Below, piece after piece: positions 32,832 through 43,900 of a stretch of 64,000 bases of DNA. A program made the position numbers and the translations under genes. The DNA is taken from NCBI GenBank assembly GCA_016190665.1, contig JACPQD010000029.1, positions 84,590 through 148,589 on the forward strand, given 5' to 3'. This DNA is from Chloroflexota bacterium. Its GTDB lineage: Bacteria; Chloroflexota; Dehalococcoidia; JACPQD01. The notes beneath the pieces are model-generated. The model saw only the letters and a program-made list of their open reading frames with translations, searched no databases and was not told the origin of the DNA. Numbering within the stretch: the stretch's first letter is position 1; each line of letters begins with the position of its first letter.

Positions 32832-34376
32832 CTAATGTTTGAAGTGCCTGACGCCAGTGAAAACCATGGCGACGTTATACTTGTCGGCCATCTCGATGGC
32901 CTCCTTATCTCGCAGCGAGCCGCCAGGCTCAATTATGGCGGTCACGCCTCCCTGAGCCGCCAACTCCACACCGTCAGCGAAGGGGAAGAAGGCATCCGAG
33001 GCCACCACGGCGCCCCTGGCCTTATCTTCCGCTCTGCGCAGGGCCAGATGCACGCTGGTCACGCGGTTAGGCTGCCCAGCGCCCATTCCCAGGACGGTCG
33101 CGTCCTTGACAATAAGTATAGCATTGGACTTCACGTGCTTCACAGCCCGCCAGCCAAAGAGAAGGTCTCTTAACTCTGCCTCCGTGGGCGCCCGCCTGGT
33201 CACCGTGCGCAAGTGGACGCTGCCCTCCGGCAGCGCGTCCGGCGTTTGCACCAGGAAGCCGCCCTTTACCCGCCGGTAGTCCAGGGAGGCAGCCCAGGAG
33301 GCGGCCCCAGCCGGCGCCTCGCCACAAGCCAGGATGCGCATGTCCTTCTTCTTCCTGAGCACTTCCAGGGCGTCATCATCGTAGCCCGGCGCGATGACGA
33401 TTTCATAAAAGACATCCTTCATCGCTTCGGCGGTAGCCAGATCGACCGTACGGTTGAAGGCCACGATGCCGCCAAAGGCGGAGATGGGGTCGCCGCTGAA
33501 GGCGCGCCGGTAAGCTTCCGCCAGACTGTCATGGGAGGATAGCCCGCAGGGATTGGTGTGCTTCACCACAACAGCCGTGGGAGCGAAGAAATCTGTGGCG
33601 GCGTTCCACGCGGCGTCGGCATCGATGATGTTGTTGTACGATAGCTCCTTGCCCCCTAACTGCACTGCCGAAGTGACGCTGGCGCTGCCCCCCCCACCCA
33701 CCACCTGCTCGCCATAGAAAGCCGCCTTCTGGTGAGGGTTCTCGCCGTAGCGCAAATCGAAACGCTTCTTCATGGCCACAGTCATATCGGGCGGGAATGC
33801 CTCGTGGTCGCGCCTGAGGTACTGGGAAATAGCGGTGTCGTAAAGGGCGGTGTGCTGAAACGCCTTGAGAGCCAGGTGCTGCCGCGCCTCCATGCCCACC
33901 TTTCCCTGGCGCAACTGCGCCAGGACCGAGGGATAGTCCGCCGGGTCCACGACGACCAGGACGTGGGGAAAATTTTTGGCGGAAGCCCGGATCATGGTGG
34001 GGCCGCCGATGTCGATGTTCTCCAGCGCCTCCTCCACGGTTACGCCCGCCTTGGCCACGGTCTGAACGAAGGGATAGAGGTTGACCGCTACGAGGTCGAT
34101 AAGTCCAATGCGGTTCTTCTCCAGCTCCGCCAGGTGAGCGGGGAGGTCTCTTCGGGCGAGAATGCCGCCGTGGACGCCGGGATGAAGGGTCTTGACCCTT
34201 CCATCCAGTATCTCCGGGAAACCAGTGATGTCAGAGACGCTGTGCACCGGTAGACCGGCGTCCGTCAGGGCCTTCTTGGTGCCGCCCGTGCTGTAGATTT
34301 CAAACTTCAGATCGATGAGTCCGCGGGCAAAATCGACCAGCCCCGTCTTATCGGAAACGCTAAGTATTGCTCTCAA
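32832..34376 (-). CDS. purH: bifunctional AICAR transformylase/IMP cyclohydrolase
   Basis: Last two steps of IMP synthesis. N-terminal MGS-like cyclohydrolase domain (about 1-190: LSVSDKTGLVDFARGL, STGGTKKAL, DGRVKTLHPGVHGGIL) and C-terminal formyltransferase domain (RYGENPHQKAAFY, VVVKHTNPCGLS, KSNAI, and GMGAGQPNRV). 514 residues, normal. Same strand as purM and purF but separated by a 620-base repeat-rich gap, so possibly its own transcript. Confidence 0.97.
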   Translation of the reverse strand: MRAILSVSDKTGLVDFARGLIDLKFEIYSTGGTKKALTDAGLPVHSVSDITGFPEILDGRVKTLHPGVHGGILARRDLPAHLAELEKNRIGLIDLVAVNLYPFVQTVAKAGVTVEEALENIDIGGPTMIRASAKNFPHVLVVVDPADYPSVLAQLRQGKVGMEARQHLALKAFQHTALYDTAISQYLRRDHEAFPPDMTVAMKKRFDLRYGENPHQKAAFYGEQVVGGGGSASVTSAVQLGGKELSYNNIIDADAAWNAATDFFAPTAVVVKHTNPCGLSSHDSLAEAYRRAFSGDPISAFGGIVAFNRTVDLATAEAMKDVFYEIVIAPGYDDDALEVLRKKKDMRILACGEAPAGAASWAASLDYRRVKGGFLVQTPDALPEGSVHLRTVTRRAPTEAELRDLLFGWRAVKHVKSNAILIVKDATVLGMGAGQPNRVTSVHLALRRAEDKARGAVVASDAFFPFADGVELAAQGGVTAIIEPGGSLRDKEAIEMADKYNVAMVFTGVRHFKH

Positions 34377-34996
34377 GAAACACCTCCTGAATACATGTTT
34401 GGAAATCAGCCCTCCCCGAAGCCTTTCGCCGGATTCCTCGATGGAGGACGCCTATCTGATTACAGGCTAATCTCGTTCGCCCACCTTCAAGGACATCGAA
34501 GCTCGAAATGACAGCGGAAGCGGCGTCGGATTCCTCGCGCGAGGAAGTCTCTCTACATTCGGACCAGTTCAACCACGCGCTCGGAATGACAGCGAAGGGG
34601 CGCACTTTTTCTGTCTTTCCGAGCATCTCATGGGCACGTCGGCCCACCACAAAGGATCAAAATGCCGTAGGGCAGGGGCTTGTCCCTTGCCGCCCTCGGG
34701 GAGGGGAGTTCCGACCCATTTTCGTAAGAGCGGGTGGTCAAAACCGGATTGCCTTCCGATAGACCCCCGCCCGCGAGGTCCCGACGCATCGGGATCCCGA
34801 GCGGGTCGGGAAATCCGGCGTTCCATCGAAACCATGCGCCAGCGCCGGCTTCTTCGACAGGCGCTCTTTCAAGAACATCCATGTCCTTCCATATATCCGG
34901 CAGCGTTTCGTTGCCTAATGAAGCTCAAGATGATAGCGCTGATGGAGCGTTGAGTCCATTTTCATGCTGCGCGGCGACGAGGCGGGGGCGCGGCCA
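34377..34996. other. 620-bp gap without convincing genes
   Basis: Several short open frames exist in all frames but none resembles a protein. It holds repeat-like blocks: CGGATTCCTCGCGCGAGGAAG (34526-34546, palindromic), GGTCCCGACGCATCGGGATC (34775-34794), and scattered GGAATGACAGCG units. No promoter or terminator stands out. Confidence 0.6.
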
Positions 34997-36001
34997 CTAC
35001 GAAATGACGACCCTGTCGGGCCCCGCCTGCCGCACCACCTCTCCCACTCTCAGCGCCGTCGGCAGAGCCAGGAGCCTGTCTGCATCCTGCGGCGCGGCGA
35101 TGAGCACCATCCCCAGCCCCATATTGAAAACGCGGTACATCTCCGCGTCTTCGATGTTACCCTTTTGCTGGATCAGGCCGAATACCGGTGGGACCTTCCA
35201 GGCGCTGCGGTCGAAGAGCGCTGCCCTGCCCACAGGGAGAACGCGAGGGACGTTTTCGATCAGGCCTCCGCCGGTGATGTGGGCGAGGGCCTTGATGACC
35301 GGCAGCACCGGTTTCAGCAACGGGTAATAGCAGCGGTGCGGCTCGAGCAGCTCCTGGCCGAGGGTGCGGCCGAGCTCGGGGTACTGCACGTCGAGGGGGT
35401 CTCGGGTGTGATCGATGCCGAAAACCTTTCTCACCAGCGAGTAGCCGTTGGTGTGCAGGCCGCTGGAGGGAAGGCAGACCAGAACATCGCCCACCTCGAC
35501 ACGATTACAATCAACTATCTGGCTTCGCTCCACGCCGCCGACTATGAAACCGGCCAGATCGTAGTCACTCTCGGCGTAGATGCCCGGCATCTCCGCGGTC
35601 TCCCCGCCGATGAGGGCGCAGCCGGCCTCGCGGCAGGCCTTAGCGATGCCACTCACTATCCGCTCAACGCGTTCCGGTATAAGTTTGCCCATCGCCAGGT
35701 AGTCAAGGAAGAAGAGCGGCTGGGCGCCGCAGGTGAGGATATCGTTGACACAGTGGTTCACGATATCCAGGCCGATGGTATCATGCTTATCGAGAAGGCA
35801 GGCGACTTTCAGCTTAGTGCCCACCCCATCGGCGCTGGATACAAGCACTGGCTCTTTGAAGCCGGTGAGCTGGAACAGGCCGCCAAAGAGCCCCAACTCG
35901 CTCAGCACCTCCGGGCGGTGGGTAGAGCGAACGTGCTCCTTTATTAGCTGGACGGCGCGGTTGCCCGCGTCGATGTCCACTCCGGCGCCGGCGTACTTCA
36001 A
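34997..36001 (-). CDS. purM: phosphoribosylformylglycinamidine cyclo-ligase (AIR synthetase)
   Basis: Fifth step of purine synthesis, FGAM to [49 protein letters not shown] and [12 protein letters not shown] are the family signatures. The start is TTG at 36001 (KYAGAGVDI follows), preceded by AGAGG; an open frame continues upstream through purF in another frame, but that is only overlap. 334 residues, normal. It starts 35 bases after the purF stop, same transcript. Confidence 0.95.
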   Translation of the reverse strand: MKYAGAGVDIDAGNRAVQLIKEHVRSTHRPEVLSELGLFGGLFQLTGFKEPVLVSSADGVGTKLKVACLLDKHDTIGLDIVNHCVNDILTCGAQPLFFLDYLAMGKLIPERVERIVSGIAKACREAGCALIGGETAEMPGIYAESDYDLAGFIVGGVERSQIVDCNRVEVGDVLVCLPSSGLHTNGYSLVRKVFGIDHTRDPLDVQYPELGRTLGQELLEPHRCYYPLLKPVLPVIKALAHITGGGLIENVPRVLPVGRAALFDRSAWKVPPVFGLIQQKGNIEDAEMYRVFNMGLGMVLIAAPQDADRLLALPTALRVGEVVRQAGPDRVVIS

Positions 36002-36035
36002 TTTGAAGCCTCTGAGCGGAACTGGGGGAGTCTCT

Positions 36036-37421
36036 CTAAGTCGCTTCCAGGGCGAGCTTATCCATCTCCAACTGCACCGGGATAGGATAGTCACCCGTAA
36101 AGCAAGCCAGGCAGAAACCATCGCTGGGCGAGCCAACGGACTTGAGCAGTCCCTCGATGCTGAGGTAGCCCAGCGAATCGGCGCCGATGAACTCGGTGAT
36201 CTCCGGAATGGTCTTCTGAGCGGCAATGAGCTCCCAGCGGGTCGCCATGTCCACTCCGAAGAAGCAGGGGTAGCGCAGCGGGGGAGCGCAGATGCGCATG
36301 TGCACCTCTTTGGCCCCGGCGCGGCGCAGGAGGTTGACGACGCGTGGCGTCGTCGTCCCGCGCACGATGCTATCGTCCACAACTACGACGCGCTTCCCTT
36401 TCAGCATCCCGGGCATGGGGTTGAACTTGAGCTGCACGCCGATGTCGCGGAGTCTCTGGTCCGGCTGTATGAAAGTGCGCCCGACGTAGCGGTTCTTGAG
36501 CAGGCCCTCGATGTACGGGATGCCCGACTCCTGTGAATAGCCAATGCCGGCGGCGGTGGCGGAGTCCGGCACACCGATGACCAGGTCGGCCTCCACCGGG
36601 TGCTCGCGCGCCAGTTGCTTTCCCATCTCCAGTCGAGCCGGCCAGATGAGCCGCCCGTTGATAACACTATCGGGACGGGCGAAATAGATGTATTCGAAGA
36701 TGCAGACGGCCTTTCTCTCGTCGCAGGCCACGGGGAAGCTGTGGACGCCCTTCGAGTCGATTACCACCACTTCTCCGGGGGCGATCTCGCGAACGAAGGC
36801 AGCCCCGATATGGTCCAGTGCGCAGCTCTCGGAAGCCAGCACCCAGCCGGAGTTGAACTTGCCCAGGCAGAGGGGTCGCACCCCCATAGGGTCTCGAACG
36901 CCGATGAGCGAATCCGGCGTCAAAATAGTCAGGGAGTAAGCCCCTTTCAGGCGGCGCATGGCATACGCGATTTTCTCGACCCAGCTCTTGCCGGGAGAGG
37001 CAGCGATAACCCTGGCCACCACCTCCGAGTCCGAGGAGGCGACGAGTTGATGGCCTTCCTCCTCCAGCTCACGGCGAAGGAACTCAGCATTGACGATGTT
37101 GCCGTTGTGGGCCAGGGCCATATCGCCCACGGAAGAGACCGCGCAGATGGGCTGGGCGTTGACGATACGGCTGGAGCCGGTGGTGGAGTAGCGGTTGTGC
37201 CCGATGGCAACGAACCCCCGCAATCGGCACAGAATGTCCTCGTCGAATATGTGGGCGACCAGCCCCATACCGGTGTGAACGCGAATCTCGCTGCCATCGG
37301 AAGTGGCGATGCCGGCGCTTTCCTGGCCGCGGTGCTGGAGAGCGTGGATGCCGAAGAAGGTGACCCTGGATACGTCTTCGCCGGGGGCATAGATACCAAA
37401 GACGCCGCAGGACTCGTGCAA
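36036..37421 (-). CDS. purF: amidophosphoribosyltransferase
   Basis: First committed step of purine synthesis. N-terminal Ntn glutaminase: [12 protein letters not shown] with the nucleophile Cys5 exposed after removal of a short four-residue leader, [12 protein letters not shown]; phosphoribosyltransferase site [12 protein letters not shown]. Cysteines in [14 protein letters not shown] and [12 protein letters not shown] match the 4Fe-4S-containing Bacillus-type enzyme. 461 residues. First gene of purF-purM with a good promoter 90 bases upstream. Confidence 0.97.
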   Translation of the reverse strand: MHESCGVFGIYAPGEDVSRVTFFGIHALQHRGQESAGIATSDGSEIRVHTGMGLVAHIFDEDILCRLRGFVAIGHNRYSTTGSSRIVNAQPICAVSSVGDMALAHNGNIVNAEFLRRELEEEGHQLVASSDSEVVARVIAASPGKSWVEKIAYAMRRLKGAYSLTILTPDSLIGVRDPMGVRPLCLGKFNSGWVLASESCALDHIGAAFVREIAPGEVVVIDSKGVHSFPVACDERKAVCIFEYIYFARPDSVINGRLIWPARLEMGKQLAREHPVEADLVIGVPDSATAAGIGYSQESGIPYIEGLLKNRYVGRTFIQPDQRLRDIGVQLKFNPMPGMLKGKRVVVVDDSIVRGTTTPRVVNLLRRAGAKEVHMRICAPPLRYPCFFGVDMATRWELIAAQKTIPEITEFIGADSLGYLSIEGLLKSVGSPSDGFCLACFTGDYPIPVQLEMDKLALEAT

Positions 37422-37509
37422 GATATTGGGCCTCTCTACATCCTTGGCTTGGCGTTGAGACGTGAGTCGCTTTGCCGTTTTGAGCCTATGGACAGAACCA
37501 CCACTATCG

Positions 37510-37538
37510 ATTATAGCCGCTGGATAGCTTCAGGTCAA
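37510..37538 (-). promoter_or_regulatory. sigma70-type promoter of purF-purM
   Basis: Minus strand TTGACC (37538-37533), 17-nt spacer, perfect TATAAT (37515-37510); leaves an ~80-nt leader before the purF ATG. Confidence 0.75.
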
Positions 37539-37640
37539 ACCGGACGTTCCCTGTTTCCATTCCATTTGTGTTGTTCTGGCACCCCAGACTATGATGACAG
37601 TCACTACCGAACTGGGGCGGCTCTCCTTTAGCGGGACGTA

Positions 37641-37799
37641 ATGATGACAGAGGAGACGCGGCACGGACAAAAGTTTGTCGTTGAGGGTCTCTTGACGAGT
37701 CCTGCTGGCAAGACTGCGCAAGTTGTCACTGTATGGGTTACACTCAAAGGGGAGACATCCCCAAGATTCATCACGGCCTATCCCGGGGAGTTGCCATGA
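37641..37799 (+). CDS. DUF6883-like short protein (possibly truncated)
   Basis: 52 residues, MMTEETRHGQKFVVEGLLTSP then AQVVTVWVTLKGETSPRFITAYP, resembling the C-terminal half of DUF6883 proteins, which are ~110 residues. No upstream in-frame match to the N-terminal half is seen, so the gene may be cut at its start. It overlaps the next gene by ATGA, the usual DUF6883-DUF4926 arrangement, which is thought to be toxin-antitoxin-like. Confidence 0.6.
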   Translation: MMTEETRHGQKFVVEGLLTSPAGKTAQVVTVWVTLKGETSPRFITAYPGELP

Positions 37800-38029
37800 G
37801 GTTTGCCAAGCTGGAATGTGTAGTTCTGGCGCACGACGTCCCTGAACACGGCCTCCAGGCAGGAGACTTGGGCGCCGTGGTTGAGGTCTACCCCCAAGGC
37901 GGACTGGAGGTCGAGTTTATCAGAGCTTCTGGAGCGACTCAAGCACTTCTGACCTTGAGCGAACAGGACGTCAGGAAGATAGACCCCCGCGACCTCATGG
38001 CGACGCGGCGCCTGGCTGAAGTGAAGTAA
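37796..38029 (+). CDS. DUF4926 domain protein
   Basis: 77 residues: AKLECVVLAHDVPEHGLQAGDLGAVVEVY is the DUF4926 SH3-like signature (gain a limit, then a G-x-V-x-E-x-Y turn). It starts inside the stop of the DUF6883-like gene (ATGA), with GGGGAG upstream. Such pairs are common small accessory modules; function not established. It converges with the large glycosyltransferase gene. Confidence 0.75.
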   Translation: MRFAKLECVVLAHDVPEHGLQAGDLGAVVEVYPQGGLEVEFIRASGATQALLTLSEQDVRKIDPRDLMATRRLAEVK

Positions 38030-38062
38030 GCCCGCACGCAAGTTGGGGAGCGGCGGGCGGTC

Positions 38063-40846
38063 TCATTGGCCTGCCACTTCAACCGTTCCCAGAACGATCC
38101 GATTCTCGCCCCCTTCTGTCGTCAGCCTCACGTTGGCCGCCGCCTCGTACATGCCTATCGAGAGAGTGTACCTCCCGAGAGGCGCCTCTTTCTTCAAGAC
38201 AATCGTATGTTTGTCGCTGACCACCTGTCCTGGCAGCCAGGTATTGCTGGGCGAGGCGCCGCCGTCAGGCGGCCCGTCGTGTTGGCCCCAGATACGGTTT
38301 TCGGCGTCAGCAACGTGAGTGAAGACTGTATACACCCGGTCCGTGGGAGCCAGCGACCGCCAGTGGAGGGCCAGCGTGAGCTCCTCGCCCGGCCTCAAGG
38401 AGAAGAGTTGGCCGTCTCTAGCGCCCCCTTTCACGTCGAAGCCGAGAAACTCGATGCTATCGCCCACTTTGATTGAAGAGGGATATTGGACGGCCGGCGC
38501 CCGGAAGGAGCGCGGCCGCTTCAATATCTGAATTTCCCCCAGGGAATAGGCGGGCAAATCGCCCACGGCGACCGCCAGTTGATAAGCGCCAGGCGCAATG
38601 TCCGAAGGCGCCTGAAAATCCTCCTTATCCACCACCACCTCGCCAGACCCCCATTGGGAAGTCGGATAGCCAGCCGGGTGGAAAGGACGCGCCCCAACGA
38701 CGTTGCCCTCTTTGTCCGCCAGGGTCAAACCGGCCTGGAGATCGCTCGTGGGCTTCTCTTTCGCCCTCCAGAGGAGGGTGATCGAAAGCGTCTCGCCTTG
38801 CTCTACCTTTCGCTTGTCTCCCAAGCCCAGGCCATACCCCAGAAGAGTCAATGGGCCGAAATCCTTATCGGCAGAATGGCGGACACCTGCGGAATCTAAG
38901 GGCGGGGCGACAAAAGAGGGCCCGACCTGAATGGTGGCGCCGATACCAGGCCCCCGCAGCGCCGCCGCTTTCAGCCGCTGCTTTGTTTTCTCCGAATAGA
39001 CTCCCACCTCCACCTGGTACTCCCCCCTTGGCGTGCCCGGCTTGATAACGGGGGCGGCGAAGGAGTAGGCAATTTCGCCCTCCCGCCAGAAACGGGTGGG
39101 GAGGCGACGTAAGTTGTAGAGGAAACGATCATCCTGGCCGACGATGTTCCCTTTGCTGTCCTTGATATGGACGTACGCCTTCAGGTCCTCCGCCAGTCCG
39201 CTCTTCAAGCTTCGCCAGGTGAGCGTTACCGAAAGCGGCTCACCGCCAGCAATCGAGCCTCCTCCAACCTCCGCCTGAAAACCGTTGAGAAGCAAGGCAT
39301 CCTCGAAATTGACCTCCCTATCTTCGCCTCGAAGAAGTCGATAGAATCCTTCAGGCGGCGTGGCATACCAGAGCACCCGGTATCCCGTGAAATCCCGCGC
39401 GCCCAACTGGCGACCGTCCTTTCTCAAAAGGAAGGGCGCAAGTTCCCAGGGGTCTTGATGGCTGTAGCGCCATACGACCCAGAAGACGCGTTTCTTCCCC
39501 CGGCCGAGGGCGGATAGCTCTCCCGCCGCCGTCAACGGATCTACCTTCAAGGTCCTCGCCGCGGCCCTGCCGCGATAATAGTACTGGTAGGGATGCGGCG
39601 TCACCCACAAAACCAGGTCGTCCTCCTCCGCCTCCTGATTCACGAAGGCCATCGCCGAGCGGGCGTCATCTTTCGCCAGGGCCGGATCGAAATAGTACGC
39701 ATTCAACACCAGGATACTTGACCCGGCGAGCGCCGCCCAGCCCAGCACTCCCAGCCCGCTCCGGAGACGCCACAGACCACCCAACGCGGCGGCCAAGAGC
39801 AAGTAATAGGCAGGCGTAGTCACCAGAAAGTAGCGCGGGTGATAGAAAGGACGGAACTGCAGGGCCACGACGAAAGCCCCCAGAGTGACCAGCAAGTAAC
39901 AAAGAAGGAAGAGCAGCGGGAACTCTCGTTGTCTCAGCAGACGTACCGCAAGGCCGGCAATGAAGATTGCGCCGACCGTATAAAGGAGAGAGGTCTCGCC
40001 CGGCACAGCAAACTGAGCGCCGAGGGCGAGAACGCGCCAAATGTCTGCCGGAAGGGATAGAATCGGCGGCGCCGAGACGGCGCCGAAACCGTACCCGGCG
40101 ACCTGGCCCAAGGCGATGCCCAGCCAGGGAACGTACAGAAGAACCACCGCTGCTTGTGACAGGCACCAACGGAACAGGAACCTTCGAGCGTCGGATGTCC
40201 TCCTCCAGTTGCACGCCACCCAGCCAAGCACGAAGATGCCCTCGAAGACCACCACCTCGACGGGGAAATAATCGGCGTAAAGGGCGAGCGCCGTGGTGAA
40301 AACGTAGACAGCCCACACGAGGCGAGATCCGGGCGCCGCCAGGAGCACGAACAGCAGGTACGCCGACGCCAGACTCAGCAATGTCTCCAGCGTGTACATC
40401 CGCGTCTCCTGCCCATAGGCCACATGAAGTGGGGAGATGGCTGTCAGGAAGGCGCCCACGACTCCCAATCTTGGCCCGAGCAGGCGTGAGCCGAAGCTCA
40501 TCACCGAGGCCGCCAGCACAACGCCAAGAGCTGCTGAAAGGAAGCGCACGGCGAATTCGCTCTGTCCAGCGGCTTGCATCCAGAAGTGGAGCAGGTAATA
40601 GTAAAGCGGCGGGTGGATATCAGTCGCCGTTGCCCTGGTGGCCTCGGCCAGAGATGTGGAGGAGATAGCGATGCTGTAGCCCTCGTCCCACCAGATGCTC
40701 TGGTAGCCCAGGCGGAAGACGCGCAGGGCGAAGGCCAGGAGAAGGATGAGGTAGGAGAATAACCTAACCCCCTGGCCCCCTTCCCGAATCGGGAAGGGGG
40801 GAAGTCCCTGCCCGTGTCGCGGAGGGATTGTGTCCTGCTCACGCAT
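38063..40846 (-). CDS. GT39/PMT-like membrane glycosyltransferase with three C-terminal beta-sandwich repeats
   Basis: Residues ~28-430 form a multi-span GT-C membrane enzyme: SIWWDEGYSIAIS (catalytic Asp-Glu loop of ArnT/PMT proteins) and ATDIHPPLYYYLLHFW. A soluble linker follows, then three related ~120-residue segments (about 515-640, 660-780, 795-925), each with the pattern LxxxGF..GE.LS[VIA]TL.WRS and [YT]V..H[VI].D..G...GQ.D. The enzyme would transfer sugar from a polyprenyl phosphate; the neighbouring GT2 makes such donors. The first ~26 residues are encoded by tandem-repeat DNA, so the true start may be internal. Confidence 0.82.
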   Translation of the reverse strand: MREQDTIPPRHGQGLPPFPIREGGQGVRLFSYLILLLAFALRVFRLGYQSIWWDEGYSIAISSTSLAEATRATATDIHPPLYYYLLHFWMQAAGQSEFAVRFLSAALGVVLAASVMSFGSRLLGPRLGVVGAFLTAISPLHVAYGQETRMYTLETLLSLASAYLLFVLLAAPGSRLVWAVYVFTTALALYADYFPVEVVVFEGIFVLGWVACNWRRTSDARRFLFRWCLSQAAVVLLYVPWLGIALGQVAGYGFGAVSAPPILSLPADIWRVLALGAQFAVPGETSLLYTVGAIFIAGLAVRLLRQREFPLLFLLCYLLVTLGAFVVALQFRPFYHPRYFLVTTPAYYLLLAAALGGLWRLRSGLGVLGWAALAGSSILVLNAYYFDPALAKDDARSAMAFVNQEAEEDDLVLWVTPHPYQYYYRGRAAARTLKVDPLTAAGELSALGRGKKRVFWVVWRYSHQDPWELAPFLLRKDGRQLGARDFTGYRVLWYATPPEGFYRLLRGEDREVNFEDALLLNGFQAEVGGGSIAGGEPLSVTLTWRSLKSGLAEDLKAYVHIKDSKGNIVGQDDRFLYNLRRLPTRFWREGEIAYSFAAPVIKPGTPRGEYQVEVGVYSEKTKQRLKAAALRGPGIGATIQVGPSFVAPPLDSAGVRHSADKDFGPLTLLGYGLGLGDKRKVEQGETLSITLLWRAKEKPTSDLQAGLTLADKEGNVVGARPFHPAGYPTSQWGSGEVVVDKEDFQAPSDIAPGAYQLAVAVGDLPAYSLGEIQILKRPRSFRAPAVQYPSSIKVGDSIEFLGFDVKGGARDGQLFSLRPGEELTLALHWRSLAPTDRVYTVFTHVADAENRIWGQHDGPPDGGASPSNTWLPGQVVSDKHTIVLKKEAPLGRYTLSIGMYEAAANVRLTTEGGENRIVLGTVEVAGQ

Positions 40847-40910
40847 CTTGCCGCTCAGGGAGACGGGATCCAGGGGGAAGTCCCTGCCCGTGTCGCGGAG
40901 GGATTGTGTC
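40801..40910. repeat. 34-bp direct repeat, two copies
   Basis: GAAGTCCCTGCCCGTGTCGC GGAGGGATTGTGTC occurs at 40801-40834 and, unchanged, at 40877-40910 (period 76); a diverged third unit begins near 40938. It covers the start of the GT39-like gene and its upstream gap. Confidence 0.85.
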
Positions 40911-40981
40911 TCCTCCGCAGACGAAAGTCTCGCCGGAAGTCCCTCCCCGTGCCGGGGAGGGACTTAGGGAGAGGTTAACTC

Positions 40982-43900
40982 TCATTTCCCCCTCAGTTTC
41001 TTCAACAAAAGCCTGTCCTCCTCGTCAAAAGTGCGAAGCGCCACCAGGACCGCCACGTAGATAACGCCGCCCAGCGCAATCATGGCGAAGAGGTGCATCT
41101 CCCGCAGCCAGAGAAGCGCCACACCCATCACAGCGCCCGCCAGCAGTGGGCGCAGGGCGAGTTGCAGCAGCGGTACGCGGCCAACGTGCCGCCGGATGGC
41201 ATACATGAAAGGCGCCATGAGGACGATCTCGCTAGCTACGGTGACCACCGCCGCCCCTTGATAGCTGTAGGCCGGAATTACCAGAAGATTGGCGGCCAGG
41301 TTGAAGCCGGAGCCTATGAGAAAGGCCAGCGTCAGAAAGCGCTGCTGATTCACCGCGATCAGGGCGTACTGAGTAACACTGTTTATGTAGCTGAAGGGAA
41401 GAAACCAGATGAGGACCTGGAGCGCCGCCACCGCGGGAGCATAGCTCTCGCCGAAGAAGAGCAACACCACCTTCTCAGCGATGATGGTCGTCCCGATAGT
41501 GATCGGGACGCTCACAATCAGCATCGCCTTCAAAGCCCTCGCGTACGCGTGCATGAATAGGTCGCGCCCCGCCTCCGCGTACCGCGACATCACAGGAAAG
41601 ATGGCCAGTGTGAAGAAGGAGGGAATTATGATGAGACCATCGACGAACTTGTAGGCCGTCGAGAAGTAGCCCACTACCGTGTCCCCCTTCATGGGCTGAA
41701 GAAGCATCATATTAGCCCTGAAGAATATCGTACTGAGGAAGTTGTTGATCATCAAAGGGGCGGAGCTGCCCAGCATTTCCCTCTGGAAGGACAGATCGCT
41801 TTCCAGGCGCGGGGGCAGGACCGTTCTGACGACCATCAGGTAAAGCAGCAACGCGGATACGATGCTTGCGGCCACCGAGGCCATGCCCAACCCGACGATG
41901 CCCCAGCCGAGAAGCAACACTGCAACGCCAATGGACACCCGAAGCATGGTAGTTATCGTCGCGACCGCCGCCGGATACTCCATCCGCTCGTAGGCGTTGA
42001 AGACGGCGCTCAGCCCTCCACCCACGGCGCTGGGCAGGAGACTGACGCCAAAAAGCAGTATGGTGATGACCGTGTCTTCTGCCAGGCCGAACTTCCACAC
42101 ATACAGGCCGACGACGCCCAACAGGACCGGCGTTGAAGCGAGGCAGAGGAGCAGCCGGAGGAGGACAGTGTTGCTCAGATAACGATTCGCCTGGGCGCGA
42201 TCCCTGGCAACGTCCCGAGTCAACAACGTCCCCAGGCCAAAATCGGTGAAAATAGCAAAGTAGCCAATGAGTACCACCGCAAAGGCATACCTGCCCGCTC
42301 CCGTCGGGCCGAGGTACCGCAGCATGAAAACCGCGAAACCAAAATCGATAAGACGACTCAGCAACTGGGCGCCCATCGGGGTCACGCAATTCTTGACCAG
42401 GCGTCGGGCCGCAGAAGTCTCTTCTGCTCCCGCATAGAAACGGCGCCAGCCAGTGTAGACGAGGCCCAGAGCCAGCATGGCCGCGCTCAGAAAGCTTATG
42501 TAAACGCCAAGGCCGAAGCTATCTGGAGAGTATTTGAACATCACGCGATGGAAACCGGGGCTAAGCCGCACGGCGCGGTAAACGTAGTCCGCTTGCAGCA
42601 GCTTCGCCGGCTGCCCATCTACTGTTGCTCGCCAGCCGGGGAAGTAGCTATCCGACAGCACCAGGTAGCCTTCTTTGGGCATTTCCACCTCTACAGATAC
42701 CTGGTTCGCTCTGTAGCCAGTGATCACGGCCGGAATATGATGCTCCGCGGAAGCGGGAAGAGGCGGCAGGTCGTCGGCGTCCTGAATCACTACCGTACGG
42801 CCGGGGTCGTAATCGGGCCGGGACAGGGCCGCCAGCGCTTGCTCCTTGTTCACCGCCCGCTCCTCGCTGAAAACAGCGAAGGCCCGCGGCAAGACGTTCT
42901 CATTGCGATAGATATTGATCTCTCCCTGGAAGACCCGGGAGAACCTGGGAACGTTTATCTCTTCTGCGGTCAGGACATACTTCACGTTCATCACGTCCAG
43001 AAGGGGCGACTTCAGAGACTTCTGCTGCACCAGCTTGGAAAGCTTGCTGTACAGAAGGCCGTGGGGCTCCTCTATTAGATTCCAGAACTCCACGTAGCGC
43101 TTCAGAATGATGGAATCGTAGCCACGGATATCCTGGATGTTCCACAGCATTCCTGTGATCGGCGGCAGGACATCTTCGTAGCCGTAGCTCGTCACCCGGT
43201 ACAGGTCTGAATCCTTCTTAAGATACTCCACCGAGGGGGGCGTGAAATTCAGGAGCTCGGGGTCGTTCGCGGAATTGAAGTCGTAGCCGAAGTAGAAGAG
43301 GTCGACAACAATCAGACCGAACACCGCCGCGCGGGCAGACCATCGGTGCGGCCAGGCTCTCATCGCCAGGACGGCCAGGCCACCGAAGGTAAGCAACAGG
43401 GACAGTACGGCAAAGTTCCGGAAGAAATAGGAGTAGAGCATCTCCGCACCGGGAAAGGCAGCCGAGATCCCTTGCGAGCGTTCTCGAAGCGACGCCGCAG
43501 CAGAGACCGTCTCCTGGCCCAGGACACGGCTCACAACCAGCGCCACCAGAACCGTGCCTCCCACCGCCGCCAGTGCTACCTCCAGGCAGGGAAACGCCCG
43601 ACGCCTGGAGGCGCCTTCAAGGCAAAGCGCCTGCGCACCCAGTCCGCAAAGTACGGCGACGCTGAAGGCGTAAGGGAACAGCCAGCGGAAAGGCGTGTGC
43701 AACTGGTCAAAACCAGGAATGCCGTAGAAGAAAAGGCGGTAAAGGGGCGCGCCGAAGGCCAGGAGAAGCGAGAAGACAGCGAAGATGGCGAAGAACCACT
43801 GGTGGAATCGGGGCTGGCGGCGCGACCTGATGAGGCCAACGACCGCCAGGACCAGGGGAACGACCCCCACATAGGCCATCCCTTCGACGTAGTTCTTCAC

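Noticed and set aside
34508..34953. Several 80-200-codon open frames between purH and purM
   Set aside because: They consist of repeat-derived sequence, mostly Arg/Pro/Ser-rich and in conflicting frames; no family seen.
36001..36382. Longer N-terminus of purM reaching into purF
   Set aside because: The extra residues are an out-of-frame reading of purF; the family start is at TTG 36001.
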